A DNA stretch of 64,000 bases from CALGDE01 sp964655355 (GCA_964655355.1 CAZZMD010000018.1:6162-70161), one strand, 5' to 3'. Shown: positions 51,912 through 59,901, counted from the first letter of the stretch. Numbers and translations: made by a program. The notes: generated by a model from the sequence alone, not told the origin.

Positions 51912-53294
51912 ATGGCGATCGCACAGGTAATCGGGCTCGGTCGGTCAGGCAGTGCGGCGGCGAAACTATTGGCGCACCAAGGCTTCACGGTGACGATCAA
52001 TGACGGCGGCAGCAGCGAAAAATTAAACGCGATCGCCCAACCCCTCCGCGACGCCGGCATCACCGTCATCCTGGGCAAAAATTTCGATCCCGACACCGCT
52101 GATCCCCAGCCAGACCTAATGGTAGTGAGCCCCGGCGTCCCCTGGGATCTTCCGTTTCTGGCGCGATCGCGAGACCTCGGCATTGAGACCATCGGCGAAA
52201 TGGAATTGGCGTGGCGATCGCTCAAAACCATCCCCTGGGTCTCCATCACCGGCACCAACGGCAAAACCACCACCACCGCTCTAACCGCAGCCATGTTTGC
52301 CGCCGGTGATCGCGACGCCCCCGCCTGTGGCAATATCGGCGACGCCGCCGCCGCACTGGCATTGAACTGCCTCGACAGCGATCGCCAACTGGACGCCGTG
52401 GTGGGCGAACTAAGCAGTTTCCAAATCGAAGCCCTGAAGGACTTTCGAACGAAAGTCGCCGTCTGGACCACCTTTACGCCCGACCATTTGGACCGTCACC
52501 ACACCCTCGCCAACTATTTTGAAATCAAAGCCAGTCTCCTAGACCGTGCCGAGATTCAGATCCTGAACAGTGACGATGCCGAACTACGATCGCGCGCAGC
52601 CATGGCCCAAACCCGCTGGACGAAGGCCATTTGGACCAGCGTCAAAGGAAGAAAATCACTCCCCGCCAACCCCGACAAAGGGATTTATATCGAAGACGGC
52701 TGGGCGATCGCCCAAGGCACCCCGATTGTGCCGGTCCAAGCCCTAAAAATGGTCGGCAACCATAACCACCAAAATCTCCTCGTAGCGATCGCCGCCGGCC
52801 TCGCCCTGGGATTAGAACGGGATGCGATCGCCCGCGCCGTCGAAACCTTCCCCGGCGTCGCCCACCGATTGGAATGGGTCGGCGAATGGCAAGGGGTCCC
52901 GTTTATTAACGACAGCAAAGCCACGAATTACGATGCAGCGGTGGTCGGACTACGCTCCGTCGAGCGCCCCACGATTCTGATCGCCGGCGGCAAAATCAAA
53001 GACGGCGACGACAGCGTTTGGATGCGAGAAATCGGCGATCGCGCCGCCGCCGTATTGTTGATTGGATCCGCCGCCGAGGCCTTTGCAAAGCGATTCGACG
53101 ACCTCGGCATTGATCGCTACGACATCGTCGAAACCATGGACGCCGCCGTCAAACGGGCGATCGAACTTGCCGCCCCCCTCAATGCCAAAAGCGTCCTACT
53201 CTCCCCCGCCTGCGCCAGCTTCGACCAATACGCCAGCTTCGAAGCCCGCGGCGACGATTTCCGCACCCAATGCCAAAACTGGATGGGGCAATAG
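51912..53294 (+). CDS. murD: UDP-N-acetylmuramoylalanine--D-glutamate ligase
   Basis: The cytosolic ATP-dependent ligase that adds D-glutamate to the peptidoglycan precursor. With ATG 51912 (MAIAQVIGLGRSGSAAAKLL) the protein is 460 residues, the family size; the frame is open from 51849. Domain 1 contains the UDP-binding GLGRSG loop; domain 2 has the ATP-binding loop ITGTNGKTTTTAL, SSFQIEALKDF and FTPDHLDRHHTLANYF; domain 3 starts around AVETFPGVAHRLEWVGEWQG with NDSKATN and IAGGKIKDGD. All key residues are present. No other mur or dcw-cluster gene is adjacent, which is usual in cyanobacteria. Confidence 0.96.
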   Translation: MAIAQVIGLGRSGSAAAKLLAHQGFTVTINDGGSSEKLNAIAQPLRDAGITVILGKNFDPDTADPQPDLMVVSPGVPWDLPFLARSRDLGIETIGEMELAWRSLKTIPWVSITGTNGKTTTTALTAAMFAAGDRDAPACGNIGDAAAALALNCLDSDRQLDAVVGELSSFQIEALKDFRTKVAVWTTFTPDHLDRHHTLANYFEIKASLLDRAEIQILNSDDAELRSRAAMAQTRWTKAIWTSVKGRKSLPANPDKGIYIEDGWAIAQGTPIVPVQALKMVGNHNHQNLLVAIAAGLALGLERDAIARAVETFPGVAHRLEWVGEWQGVPFINDSKATNYDAAVVGLRSVERPTILIAGGKIKDGDDSVWMREIGDRAAAVLLIGSAAEAFAKRFDDLGIDRYDIVETMDAAVKRAIELAAPLNAKSVLLSPACASFDQYASFEARGDDFRTQCQNWMGQ

Positions 53295-53440
53295 AGAACG
53301 TCAGAAAATCAAGCCTCAGAACGTCCTAGGCAAAACGCAACCTGGATGAAATAATAGGTCGCGCATTCGCGCATGACTAATAAATCCCTATTTTCAATAT
53401 CCGGGCGATCGCCCAGCACCCGGCAAAGCACCTACGAACT

Positions 53441-54322
53441 ATGACCAAAACCATCTGGATGTTTCCTGGCCAAGGCTCCCAAGCAGTCGGCATGGGGCAA
53501 GATTTACTCGAAATCCCCAGCGCCAAAGCCAAATTTGACCAAGCCAGCGAAATCCTCGGATGGTCCGTCAGTGATCGCTGCACCGGCGACCTCGAAACCC
53601 TGTCCCAAACCCGCTACACCCAGCCCTGTTTATACGTCGTGGAAGCAGCGATCGCCGACGAACTCAAAGCCCAAGGCAAAACCCCAGACTACGTCGCCGG
53701 CCACAGCCTTGGCGAATACGTCGCCCTCTACACCGCCAGCGTCTTTGATTTTGCGACCGGTCTGAAACTGGTTCAACAGCGCGCCAATTTGATGAACGAA
53801 GCCAGCGGCGGCAAAATGGCCGCCATGATTGGCTTCAAACGGGACGAACTCACCGCCGCCCTCGACGAAACCGACGGGGTCAGCCTCGCCAACGACAACA
53901 GCAGCGCCCAGGTTGTCATCACCGGCGAACCCGCCGCCGTCGACACCATCATGGCCAACGTCAAAGCCAAACGCGCCATCCCCCTCACCGTCTCCGGCGC
54001 ATTCCACTCCCCCTACATGGCCGACGCCGCCGAGGAATTCAATAAAATTCTGACCGACGCCCCCTTCACCGACGCCACCATCCCCGTCCTCTCCAACACC
54101 GAGCCCACCGCCAGCACAGAGGCTACCGACATCAAAAACCGTCTAATCGCCCAAATGACCGGCTCCGTCCGCTGGCGGGAAACCATGGCTAATTTTGCGG
54201 CTGATGGCGTCACCGAAGCGATCGAAATTGGTCCCGGCAAAGTCCTAACCGGATTATTGAAACGAGAACACAAAGCGATCGCCTTGCAAAATATCACCGG
54301 CGCAGCCCCCCTCAACCCCTAG
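53441..54322 (+). CDS. fabD: Malonyl-CoA:ACP transacylase
   Basis: The 293-residue enzyme that loads malonyl groups onto acyl carrier protein for fatty acid synthesis. N-terminal MFPGQGSQAVGMG, the nucleophilic elbow AGHSLGEYVAL (S89), and the catalytic His in SGAFHSPYM (H189) are all present; the substrate-gating arginine is in the QQRANLMNEAS region. Start ATG 53441. It is followed on the same strand by tRNA-Thr. Other fab genes are not in the window. Confidence 0.96.
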   Translation: MTKTIWMFPGQGSQAVGMGQDLLEIPSAKAKFDQASEILGWSVSDRCTGDLETLSQTRYTQPCLYVVEAAIADELKAQGKTPDYVAGHSLGEYVALYTASVFDFATGLKLVQQRANLMNEASGGKMAAMIGFKRDELTAALDETDGVSLANDNSSAQVVITGEPAAVDTIMANVKAKRAIPLTVSGAFHSPYMADAAEEFNKILTDAPFTDATIPVLSNTEPTASTEATDIKNRLIAQMTGSVRWRETMANFAADGVTEAIEIGPGKVLTGLLKREHKAIALQNITGAAPLNP

Positions 54323-54395
54323 CGCGCCCCTGCCCCCATACCACCAAATTCTTCAACCATTCGCTATAGTATTACGGGGCTAATCCCCCACCATT

Positions 54396-54468
54396 GCTGG
54401 CATAGCTCAGTTGGTAGAGCAACTGATTTGTAATCAGTAGGTCAAGGGTTCAAGTCCCTTTGCCAGCC
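54396..54468 (+). tRNA. trnT-UGU: tRNA-Thr (anticodon UGU)
   Basis: A complete cloverleaf: acceptor stem GCTGGCA / TGCCAGC, D arm GCTC-loop-GAGC, anticodon stem ACTGA / TCAGT with the loop TTTGTAA and anticodon TGT at 54429-54431, variable loop AGGTC, and T arm AAGGG-TTCAAGT-CCCTT. No intron and no encoded CCA. It is on the same strand as fabD, 73 bp downstream. Confidence 0.97.
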
Positions 54469-54491
54469 TGCCATCCCGATCATCTAAGCTA

Positions 54492-54518
54492 CCAATATTG
54501 GCATTAACAATATTGGCA
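54492..54518. repeat. Direct repeat CAATATTGGCA with 15-bp period
   Basis: CAATATTGGCA occurs at 54493-54503 and 54508-54518; the first is part of the perfect palindrome CCAATATTGG (54492-54501). It lies between tRNA-Thr and the tetR gene, next to the large inverted repeat. Confidence 0.85.
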
Positions 54519-54563
54519 GGATTTGAGTTTCGCCATGTGTTGCAAGCAAAACTCAAATCCTGC
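54516..54563. other. Perfect 15-bp inverted repeat
   Basis: GCAGGATTTGAGTTT (54516-54530) and AAACTCAAATCCTGC (54549-54563) are exact complements around an 18-nt loop. No T-run follows. It lies in the tetR leader, just before the operator at 54580; it could be a terminator for the tRNA transcript, a structured leader, or the trace of a mobile miniature element. Confidence 0.8.
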
Positions 54564-54579
54564 TACTCTGACCATTGAG

Positions 54580-54593
54580 AGACTGATCGGTCT
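54580..54593 (+). promoter_or_regulatory. TetR-type operator upstream of tetR
   Basis: AGACTGATCGGTCT is a near-perfect dyad (one mismatch) seven bases before the tetR start codon. It has the GACyG-N2-CGGTC form also found before the GST gene and resembles the NemR box AGACC-N4-GGTCT, so autoregulation is likely. Confidence 0.6.
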
Positions 54594-54599
54594 GTTTTG

Positions 54600-55199
54600 A
54601 TGAATAAAGCCCAAATCACGCGACAGCGAATCATTGAACAAGCCGCGAAGCTCTTCAACCGTCAGGGGTTTTCAGGCGTCTCGATGTCCGAACTGATGAT
54701 TGCAACAGGGCTCAAAAAAGGCGGCATCTACAACCACTTCGCCAGCAAAGACGAGCTGGCGATCGCGGCGTTTCGCTATAGCGTCAAAATTGCGAGCCAG
54801 CGCCAAATGCAGGCAATCCGTGGTCATAACCGCGGCGACGATCGCCTGAAAGCTATGGTTCACGCCTTCGCTGAGGGATTCGACCAGATCTCCGAGTGGG
54901 GAGGCTGCCCCTTGATGAACACCACGATCGATAGCGACGATACCCATCCAGAACTTCGAGAACAGGCACGACAGGCCATGTCCCAATGGCGCCGCACCAT
55001 CGAGCACATCGTTCGACGGGCAATCAAGCGAGGAGAAATGCAGACTCAAACCAATCCGGAGCGAGTAGCGACCATCATCATCTCTGCCCTAGAGGGAGCC
55101 CTCGCCCTCGCCCGACTCGAAGGCAACCCAACCCCGATGCAACATGCCCAAACCCACCTAGAGACCTATATCGATAGCCTGGTCATTGACCCCGCTTAG
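54600..55199 (+). CDS. TetR-family transcriptional repressor (NemR-like)
   Basis: A 199-residue regulator. The N-terminal HTH is typical: RQRIIEQAAKLFNRQGFSGV, SMSELMIATGLKKGGIYNHF, ASKDEL. The ligand-binding domain contains EWGGCPLMNTTIDSDDTHPE with C103, close to the redox-sensing Cys106 of NemR (SGCLTVKLSAE), so a response to reactive electrophiles or hypochlorite is a reasonable inference. The start is ATG 54600; a TTG three bases upstream is also open. An operator dyad overlaps its promoter and a matching one precedes the GST-type gene at 55318, suggesting that both genes form one regulon. Confidence 0.88.
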   Translation: MNKAQITRQRIIEQAAKLFNRQGFSGVSMSELMIATGLKKGGIYNHFASKDELAIAAFRYSVKIASQRQMQAIRGHNRGDDRLKAMVHAFAEGFDQISEWGGCPLMNTTIDSDDTHPELREQARQAMSQWRRTIEHIVRRAIKRGEMQTQTNPERVATIIISALEGALALARLEGNPTPMQHAQTHLETYIDSLVIDPA

Positions 55200-55244
55200 G
55201 TTCGACTGTTTTTTATCTACCTGTTTTTTATTTATCCAAAAACC

Positions 55245-55256
55245 GACCGCTCGGTC
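55245..55256 (+). promoter_or_regulatory. TetR-type operator upstream of the GST gene
   Basis: GACCGCTCGGTC is a perfect 5-bp dyad with a 2-bp centre, 62 bp before the GST start codon and downstream of the tetR stop. It agrees with the tetR operator at 54581-54592 in 10 of 12 positions. Confidence 0.6.
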
Positions 55257-55282
55257 TTTTTTGAGATCATCTCCTCCAGCGT

Positions 55283-55311
55283 TTCTTCAACTCAAACTTC
55301 TTCAACTCAAA
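55283..55311. repeat. Direct repeat TTCTTCAACTCAAA, 15-bp period
   Basis: TTCTTCAACTCAAA at 55283-55296 and 55298-55311, in the leader of the GST gene. Confidence 0.9.
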
Positions 55312-55317
55312 TCCACC

Positions 55318-55974
55318 ATGCCTACTTTCTACTACCACCCCCTCTCCCCCATTGCTCGTCGTGTTTGGTTAGCGCTTCTGGAAAAGGACATTGCTTTTAC
55401 CCCGCGAATCGTCGACCTAAAAAATCGCGAAAACTTCCAACCTGAATATCTGGCGATTCATCCGTTTCATCACGTTCCGGCCTTGGTCGATCGCGATCTA
55501 ACGCTGATCGAGTCGTTTGCAATTCTCGATTATTTGGACGCGAAATTCCCAACGCGATCGCTCTCCCCCTCAGAACCCGCCATGATCGGACAAATGAAGA
55601 TGGTGCAGCTTGTCGTTGCCAACGAACTGATGCCCTTAATCCCAAAACTGATCTTGCTGGGCGATCGCGACGGCGGTGACGGCGTGCTGCGGGAGCGCCT
55701 CGATACTGTTTTGAAGTTTCTCGGGGAGCAGCTAGCTGGGGACTATTTCGGCGGAGAAGGGCTTTCGCTGGCAGATATTACTGTGGGAGCAGCACTTCCA
55801 CTGATACGGCGCATGGGCTCAGACTTACGGGCATACCCAAGCCTCGACACTTGGTGCGATCGCGTCAGCGCCCGTCCAGCATGGCAACAAACCGAGCCAA
55901 GCGATGAGGACTTATCCGCATGGCGTCGCTGGGTGAATGTAATGGTGAGACGTCGTCAGCGCAGTGCGTTATAA
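55318..55974 (+). CDS. Glutathione S-transferase-like protein
   Basis: A 218-residue soluble enzyme. The thioredoxin-like N-terminal domain begins TFYYHPLSPIARRVWLALLE, and the glutathione-binding signature VPALVDRDLTLIESFAILDY contains the cis-Pro and the gamma-glutamyl-binding Glu-Ser. The C-terminal all-helical domain has the N-capping box LSLADITVGAALPL. It probably conjugates glutathione to electrophiles. ATG 55318 is used; upstream codons in the frame are AT-rich leader. A TetR-type operator precedes it and the regulator gene lies directly upstream on the same strand, so it is the likely target gene of that repressor. Confidence 0.88.
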   Translation: MPTFYYHPLSPIARRVWLALLEKDIAFTPRIVDLKNRENFQPEYLAIHPFHHVPALVDRDLTLIESFAILDYLDAKFPTRSLSPSEPAMIGQMKMVQLVVANELMPLIPKLILLGDRDGGDGVLRERLDTVLKFLGEQLAGDYFGGEGLSLADITVGAALPLIRRMGSDLRAYPSLDTWCDRVSARPAWQQTEPSDEDLSAWRRWVNVMVRRRQRSAL

Positions 55975-55978
55975 ATCT

Positions 55979-56034
55979 CGTTACTGGGCACTTGTTATCG
56001 GGCATTTGTTATTGGGCATTTGTTATCAGGCATT
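55979..56034. repeat. 14-bp tandem repeat, four copies, after the GST gene
   Basis: CGTTACTGGGCACT, TGTTATCGGGCATT, TGTTATTGGGCATT and TGTTATCAGGCATT run without gaps. A 61-codon GTG-started frame crosses them but has no other support. Confidence 0.92.
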
Positions 56035-56252
56035 ACCAACTCAACGGATAAACTCAAGGGTTCCACGGGCGATCGCCCAGAATGACAGGGCACCCCCACA
56101 GGTACTCGCGACAAACGCCGCAACCGAGGAAGCCCAGAAAAAACGCTGACCGCCCGATCGCCCCTTAGCAGCCCATCCCACAGGATAAATAAGAGTAGAA
56201 AGCTTACAGAAAGATCACGGAGCCCATAAAATCTTCAACATCCCAAAAACAA
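56035..56252. other. Remaining intergenic stretch between GST and cyAbrB genes
   Basis: No gene supported. The cyAbrB terminator follows at its right end. Confidence 0.4.
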
Positions 56253-56286
56253 TGGCAGCACCACAATACCCCCTGCGGTGCTGCCA
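56244..56286 (-). terminator. Rho-independent terminator of the cyAbrB gene
   Basis: TGGCAGCACC (56253-56262) and GGTGCTGCCA (56277-56286) form a perfect 10-bp stem; on the minus strand it is followed by TTGTTTTTGG, giving the U-run. It lies about 35 bp after the cyAbrB stop. Confidence 0.88.
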
Positions 56287-56320
56287 CTGAATTAGCAATA
56301 TTCCTGCCCGTCGTTAGGCC

Positions 56321-56713
56321 CTACTCAGCCTCCGCAGCCTCCAACTGCTGAAGGCGAATATGCTTATACCCCAGCTTAATTTCAAACTCATCCCCCGGCT
56401 GAAGCCCCATACTTTGGGTATAGGTAGAACCAATTACAATTTGCCCATTCTGGTGCACACTCACCCGGTAGGTCGGCTCACGACCCCGCCCATCTTTAGC
56501 CCCATCAGGATCAATGCGAGTGCCCTTTGCTTCCAGCACCGCATCATAAAATTCCGCCAGATTAACCCGAACCTGATTCGTTTTCTTCGTAACCGTGTAA
56601 TAACCGCAGCGCTTCGCTTTCTCCCGCCGAGGAATATCAGATAGCTCTTTAACTTTCTGCAACAGCGCCTTACCCCGCAAAGGGGTCGGGCTAGCATTGA
56701 TGGTCTCGCTCAT
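56321..56713 (-). CDS. cyAbrB-family transcription factor
   Basis: A 130-residue DNA-binding regulator of the cyanobacteria-specific AbrB family, in which the AbrB domain lies at the C-terminus. The signature is LRGKALLQKVKELSDIPRRE, KAKRCGYYTVTKKTNQVRVN, LAEFYDAVLEAKGT, and then the AbrB beta-hairpins SVHQNGQIVIGSTYTQSMGL, QPGDEFEIKL. Family members (cyAbrB1 and cyAbrB2) coordinate carbon and nitrogen metabolism, hydrogenase and stress genes. I cannot tell which paralog this is. GGAGG lies five bases before ATG 56713, which decides the start over ATG 56725. A strong terminator follows. Confidence 0.92.
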   Translation of the reverse strand: MSETINASPTPLRGKALLQKVKELSDIPRREKAKRCGYYTVTKKTNQVRVNLAEFYDAVLEAKGTRIDPDGAKDGRGREPTYRVSVHQNGQIVIGSTYTQSMGLQPGDEFEIKLGYKHIRLQQLEAAEAE

Positions 56714-57635
56714 TCGGTCCTCCAAACTTTAGTATTAATGGGCATATCCATTTCTAGGACTATCCAAAGCGCAGGGGCGATAGACCCTACGATTGGAACC
56801 ATAGTGGCGGTTGGGCATTGAACGTGCGATCGCCAGTCAATCGCCCATAGGCGTTAATCCTTACCTAGAACCCTCCCAGACCAAGAAAAAGAGAAGGATG
56901 GGCTGCCCTGAACCGGGACGAGAACTCGTGCCTTTCACCCCCATGGATGATAGAAAAAAAGACTATCAGCGCCATGGAAACATGCACGCAGTCCCCTGAG
57001 GTTGATCTCCAAAGACATCGCCTTTACTGAGCGGTGACCCATCATCTTCATCCAACCAGACCCTATGGATGGTGCATCAGGACTGATGCTGAGTGAGGTC
57101 AACGTTCGGGAGAATCACTAGGTCATAAAAACCATCATGCTTCGTAACGGCTTTGCCCTTTGGAATAAATCCAGTGAAGTCTATAACAAGATTGAAAACG
57201 AGGAATCCCTGATTCAATCTGCCATCGCTTAATTATACCTGAACTTATTTTGTACACCACAGGCTAAATAGTAGCCTATCCTGGGCTCAGCCTAACAGCT
57301 ATTTCGTTGAATTTATCTAATACTTTGTTTTTTTAAGGGCTAAAGATTGACCTTTTAGGGATAATCATAATCGTGAAACTGATAGAGGGTATTGGTTGGG
57401 GTCATAGGTTAAGTCACTGGGGGACCATGGCAAGGCTAAAACACGGGAGTAGGGGGTTAAGTAGATCGGGATTGGGGAAGAGAGAAATCGCTAAGATTTT
57501 CTGAGGATGATGTCCTCAAAATATTGTTACCGTGGGGAAAGTTCTGGGCGAGAAGAATGGGTGTAACCCCCACAAGAAACCTGATTGACCCGGTTCGCAA
57601 GTTAGACCCGGTTTGCAAGTTTAGGGAGATATTGG
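56714..57635. other. Long AT-richer gap between cyAbrB and the Fe-S subunit gene
   Basis: About 920 bp without a supportable gene, one of the longest gaps in the window. It has fewer GCGATCGC sites and more A and T than its surroundings, especially 57230-57400. The only protein-like frame is 57137-57232. TTGACC at 57347 with TAATCATAAT soon after looks promoter-like but the spacing is too short. As it is upstream of both divergently arranged genes, it must contain their promoters; it could also hold a small RNA. Confidence 0.5.
57137..57232 (+). other. 31-codon ORF, doubtful
   Basis: ATG 57137 to TAA 57232 encodes MLRNGFALWNKSSEVYNKIE followed by NEESLIQSAIA. The composition is protein-like, but there is no clear ribosome binding site. 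It may be the end of a lost gene or a small protein. Confidence 0.2.
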
Positions 57636-58673
57636 ATGGATGTGCTGTTTGAAATCGTGCGGCAACGATCGCAGCGATCGCCCCAGGTCGAGGCTTTTAG
57701 GCTGGCGGCGGTCTCCCCCCAGACGACGATTTTGGACTGTTTAAATCGCATTAAGTGGGAGCAGGACGGCAGTTTAGGATTCCGCAAAAATTGCCGCAAC
57801 ACCATCTGCGGTAGCTGCGGCATGCGGATCAATGGGCGCTCAGGATTAGCCTGCAAGGAAAATGTCGGGGGGACGCTGGCCAGTTTCCCGGAGCGGCTTC
57901 GGGATGGGCTACCGGTGATTGCGATCGCCCCCCTCGGCAATCTGCCGGTGCTGAAGGATTTGATTGTGGATATGACGGCATTTTGGGACAACCTGGAGGC
58001 GGTGGATCCCTATGTCAGCGCAGCGGCTCGTAGCCCCGTCAGCCAAGGCAATTCTGCCCCGCAGGAAACGCTACAAACGCCGGCGCAGCGGGAGAAGTTA
58101 GCGGCGGCCGGAAATTGTATTTTGTGCGGCGCTTGCTATTCCGAGTGCAATGCTCGGGAGGTGAATTCAACGTTTGTGGGACCCCATGCATTGGCGAAGG
58201 CTCAGCGCCTCGTAGACGAAACGCGGGATCAGGCCACGGCGGAGCGTCTGGAGCGTTATGGGGAAGATTTGAGTGGGGTCTGGGGCTGCACCCGCTGTTA
58301 TCAGTGCAATGAGGTGTGTCCCATGGAGGTCCAGCCCCTGGACCGCATTAGCGAGATTAAGTCCCAAGTATTGGAAAACCAGGCGGCGATCGCCACAACA
58401 AAAGTATCCCGACCGGTGCGTCATCGCCGAGTTTTAAGGGAGCTAGTCCGGGAAGGGGGCTGGATTGATGAGCGCCAGTTTGCACTGCGGGTGGTGGGGA
58501 ATGCGTTTCGGGATTGGGCGGGGTTAGCCAGCCTGGGTCCCTTGGGATTGCGGCTATTGGCCAACCGTAAAATTCCCCTTGGATTTGATGCGTCTGAGGG
58601 GATGGCGGAGATTCAGGGGGTCATGGATGCGGTGCGATCGCTCCAGGAACAAGGGGTATCTGCCCCTCGGTGA
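57636..58673 (+). CDS. sdhB: Succinate dehydrogenase/fumarate reductase-type iron-sulfur subunit
   Basis: A 345-residue electron-transfer subunit. The N-terminal 2Fe-2S domain has CRNTICGSCGMRINGRSGLA and the further Cys in ACKEN; the C-terminal domain has two Cys clusters, CILCGACYSEC and CTRCYQCNEVCP, for the 4Fe-4S and 3Fe-4S/4Fe-4S centres. It is about 100 residues longer than classical SdhB because of a C-terminal extension after the last cluster, as in cyanobacterial SdhB. In cyanobacteria it feeds electrons from succinate into the plastoquinone pool of thylakoids. No flavoprotein subunit is adjacent, which is typical since sdhA is usually unlinked. Confidence 0.9.
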   Translation: MDVLFEIVRQRSQRSPQVEAFRLAAVSPQTTILDCLNRIKWEQDGSLGFRKNCRNTICGSCGMRINGRSGLACKENVGGTLASFPERLRDGLPVIAIAPLGNLPVLKDLIVDMTAFWDNLEAVDPYVSAAARSPVSQGNSAPQETLQTPAQREKLAAAGNCILCGACYSECNAREVNSTFVGPHALAKAQRLVDETRDQATAERLERYGEDLSGVWGCTRCYQCNEVCPMEVQPLDRISEIKSQVLENQAAIATTKVSRPVRHRRVLRELVREGGWIDERQFALRVVGNAFRDWAGLASLGPLGLRLLANRKIPLGFDASEGMAEIQGVMDAVRSLQEQGVSAPR

Positions 58674-58693
58674 CAGCCATAATCTCTGGTTTC

Positions 58694-58741
58694 CGGGGGC
58701 GCTGCCCCCGTGCCCCTGCTTAAGGGACAGAGTCCCTTAAG
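58694..58741. terminator. Two stacked hairpins between convergent genes
   Basis: CGGGGGC (58694-58700) / GCCCCCG (58704-58710) with a 3-nt loop, then CTTAAGGGAC (58719-58728) / GTCCCTTAAG (58732-58741) with loop AGA. Both are perfect. They separate the 3' ends of sdhB and the coiled-coil gene and probably act as a bidirectional terminator, though they look like a dispersed palindromic repeat element. Confidence 0.7.
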
Positions 58742-58746
58742 AATCC

Positions 58747-59901
58747 CTAGCTATCCCAGCCATAGCAGCGTAGGTGTTTGCCGCAGTAGCCAATGTCGAT
58801 TTTTTGGCGATCGCGGTCCGGTTCAAAGTAAATTTGCAGGTTATGCACAACGCTATTACGGCCAAGGGTAATATGCTTCAGCATCCGCTGTTTACGCCCC
58901 TGGTGTCGGAAGTCGCGATCGCTGCCGTACATGGTTTTGGTGACTTGATGTTCGGTGGGTTTGAAGTCAAAGCCATATTGGCGAAACGCATTCCGCCATC
59001 CACCGCTAGAATCCCCATCGCTGGCAAAGGAGTCCCGACCCACTGCGGCGATCGCCTTTAGAGCTTCGTAGGCTTCGTCTGGACGGCCAAATTGCGATGC
59101 CGCCGCCGACTCTTCGGCAGATTCCCAAATTTCCAACACATCCCCAAAATCCTGCTTCGCCGCCGCAAGGGCATCACTAACCGTCGCAAAGCTCACCGCC
59201 TCAGCGTCCGGCGCACATTCCTCATCGGGGCTCGACTGCCCCTGATGCTTAATCACCGCATCCAAATTACTCTGACTATCCGCCAACGCCTCCCGCAGCT
59301 CCGCCACCGATGCCTTCAGCGCATCCCGTTCCCGGCAAACCTGATCATACTCATCCCAAGTGGACTCCACATCCGCCTGAATTTCATCCAAATCGCGATT
59401 ATGGTCCGCAGTCATCGACTCCAGGCGTTTCTGGGTGGCCGCCAACTCCTGCTCCATCTGCGCCAAACTTTGCTTCGCCGCCGTCTGTTCCTGCCGCTGC
59501 TGCTGATCTAGCGTTTGAAATTGCTGTTGTAACTGTTGATGGGCCTGGTTCAGGGACTGATGCTCCGTCTGCCACTGTTGCGCCTCCCCCTGATACTGCG
59601 CCAACTCTTCCCGCAAAGTCGTCAACTGGCGATCGCGCTCCACCAACCGCCGCCGAAACTGGCGCGCCGACCACAACCGCATCAATCCCGCCCCAACAAC
59701 AGCACTCCCTCCAAATCCCAAGACCCCCGCCGGCAAACCCACCGTCAACGTCCTCGGCAACCCCTGGGCCAACCCCGTCGCGCCCCACGCAGACGCATCC
59801 AACAAACCACCGGACCACGCGCCCACCGTCAAAACCGTGAGACAAGCGAATGCCCCCAGTCCCACCAAAAGTGATTTATATGTCCGACCGCCTTTCTTCA
59901 T
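58747..59901 (-). CDS. Membrane-anchored coiled-coil protein with unnamed C-terminal domain
   Basis: A 384-residue protein I cannot assign to a family. Two hydrophobic segments at the N-terminus (YKSLLVGLGAFACLTVLTVG and TVGLPAGVLGFGGSAVVGAG) anchor it. A Gln/Glu-rich coiled coil follows (about 80-230). Then comes a globular part of about 140 residues: VSFATVSDALAAAKQDFGDV, a short linker, YEALKAIAAVGRDSF, FRQYGFDFKPTEHQVTKT, and a C-terminal patch KHITLGRNSVVHNLQIYFEP followed by IGYCGKHL. This pattern, a His-Ile-x-Leu-Gly strand and a terminal GKHL, resembles short C-terminal modules seen in bacterial proteins of unknown or defence-related type, but I cannot name it. ATG 59901 is chosen over the open-frame start 59979. 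Confidence 0.7.
   Translation of the reverse strand: MKKGGRTYKSLLVGLGAFACLTVLTVGAWSGGLLDASAWGATGLAQGLPRTLTVGLPAGVLGFGGSAVVGAGLMRLWSARQFRRRLVERDRQLTTLREELAQYQGEAQQWQTEHQSLNQAHQQLQQQFQTLDQQQRQEQTAAKQSLAQMEQELAATQKRLESMTADHNRDLDEIQADVESTWDEYDQVCRERDALKASVAELREALADSQSNLDAVIKHQGQSSPDEECAPDAEAVSFATVSDALAAAKQDFGDVLEIWESAEESAAASQFGRPDEAYEALKAIAAVGRDSFASDGDSSGGWRNAFRQYGFDFKPTEHQVTKTMYGSDRDFRHQGRKQRMLKHITLGRNSVVHNLQIYFEPDRDRQKIDIGYCGKHLRCYGWDS

Noticed and set aside
55964..56149. 61-codon GTG-started ORF after the GST gene
   Set aside because: It is mostly translation of the 14-bp tandem repeat and overlaps the end of the GST gene.
56811..56999. 62-codon ORF in the cyAbrB upstream gap
   Set aside because: No ribosome binding site or protein-like pattern.
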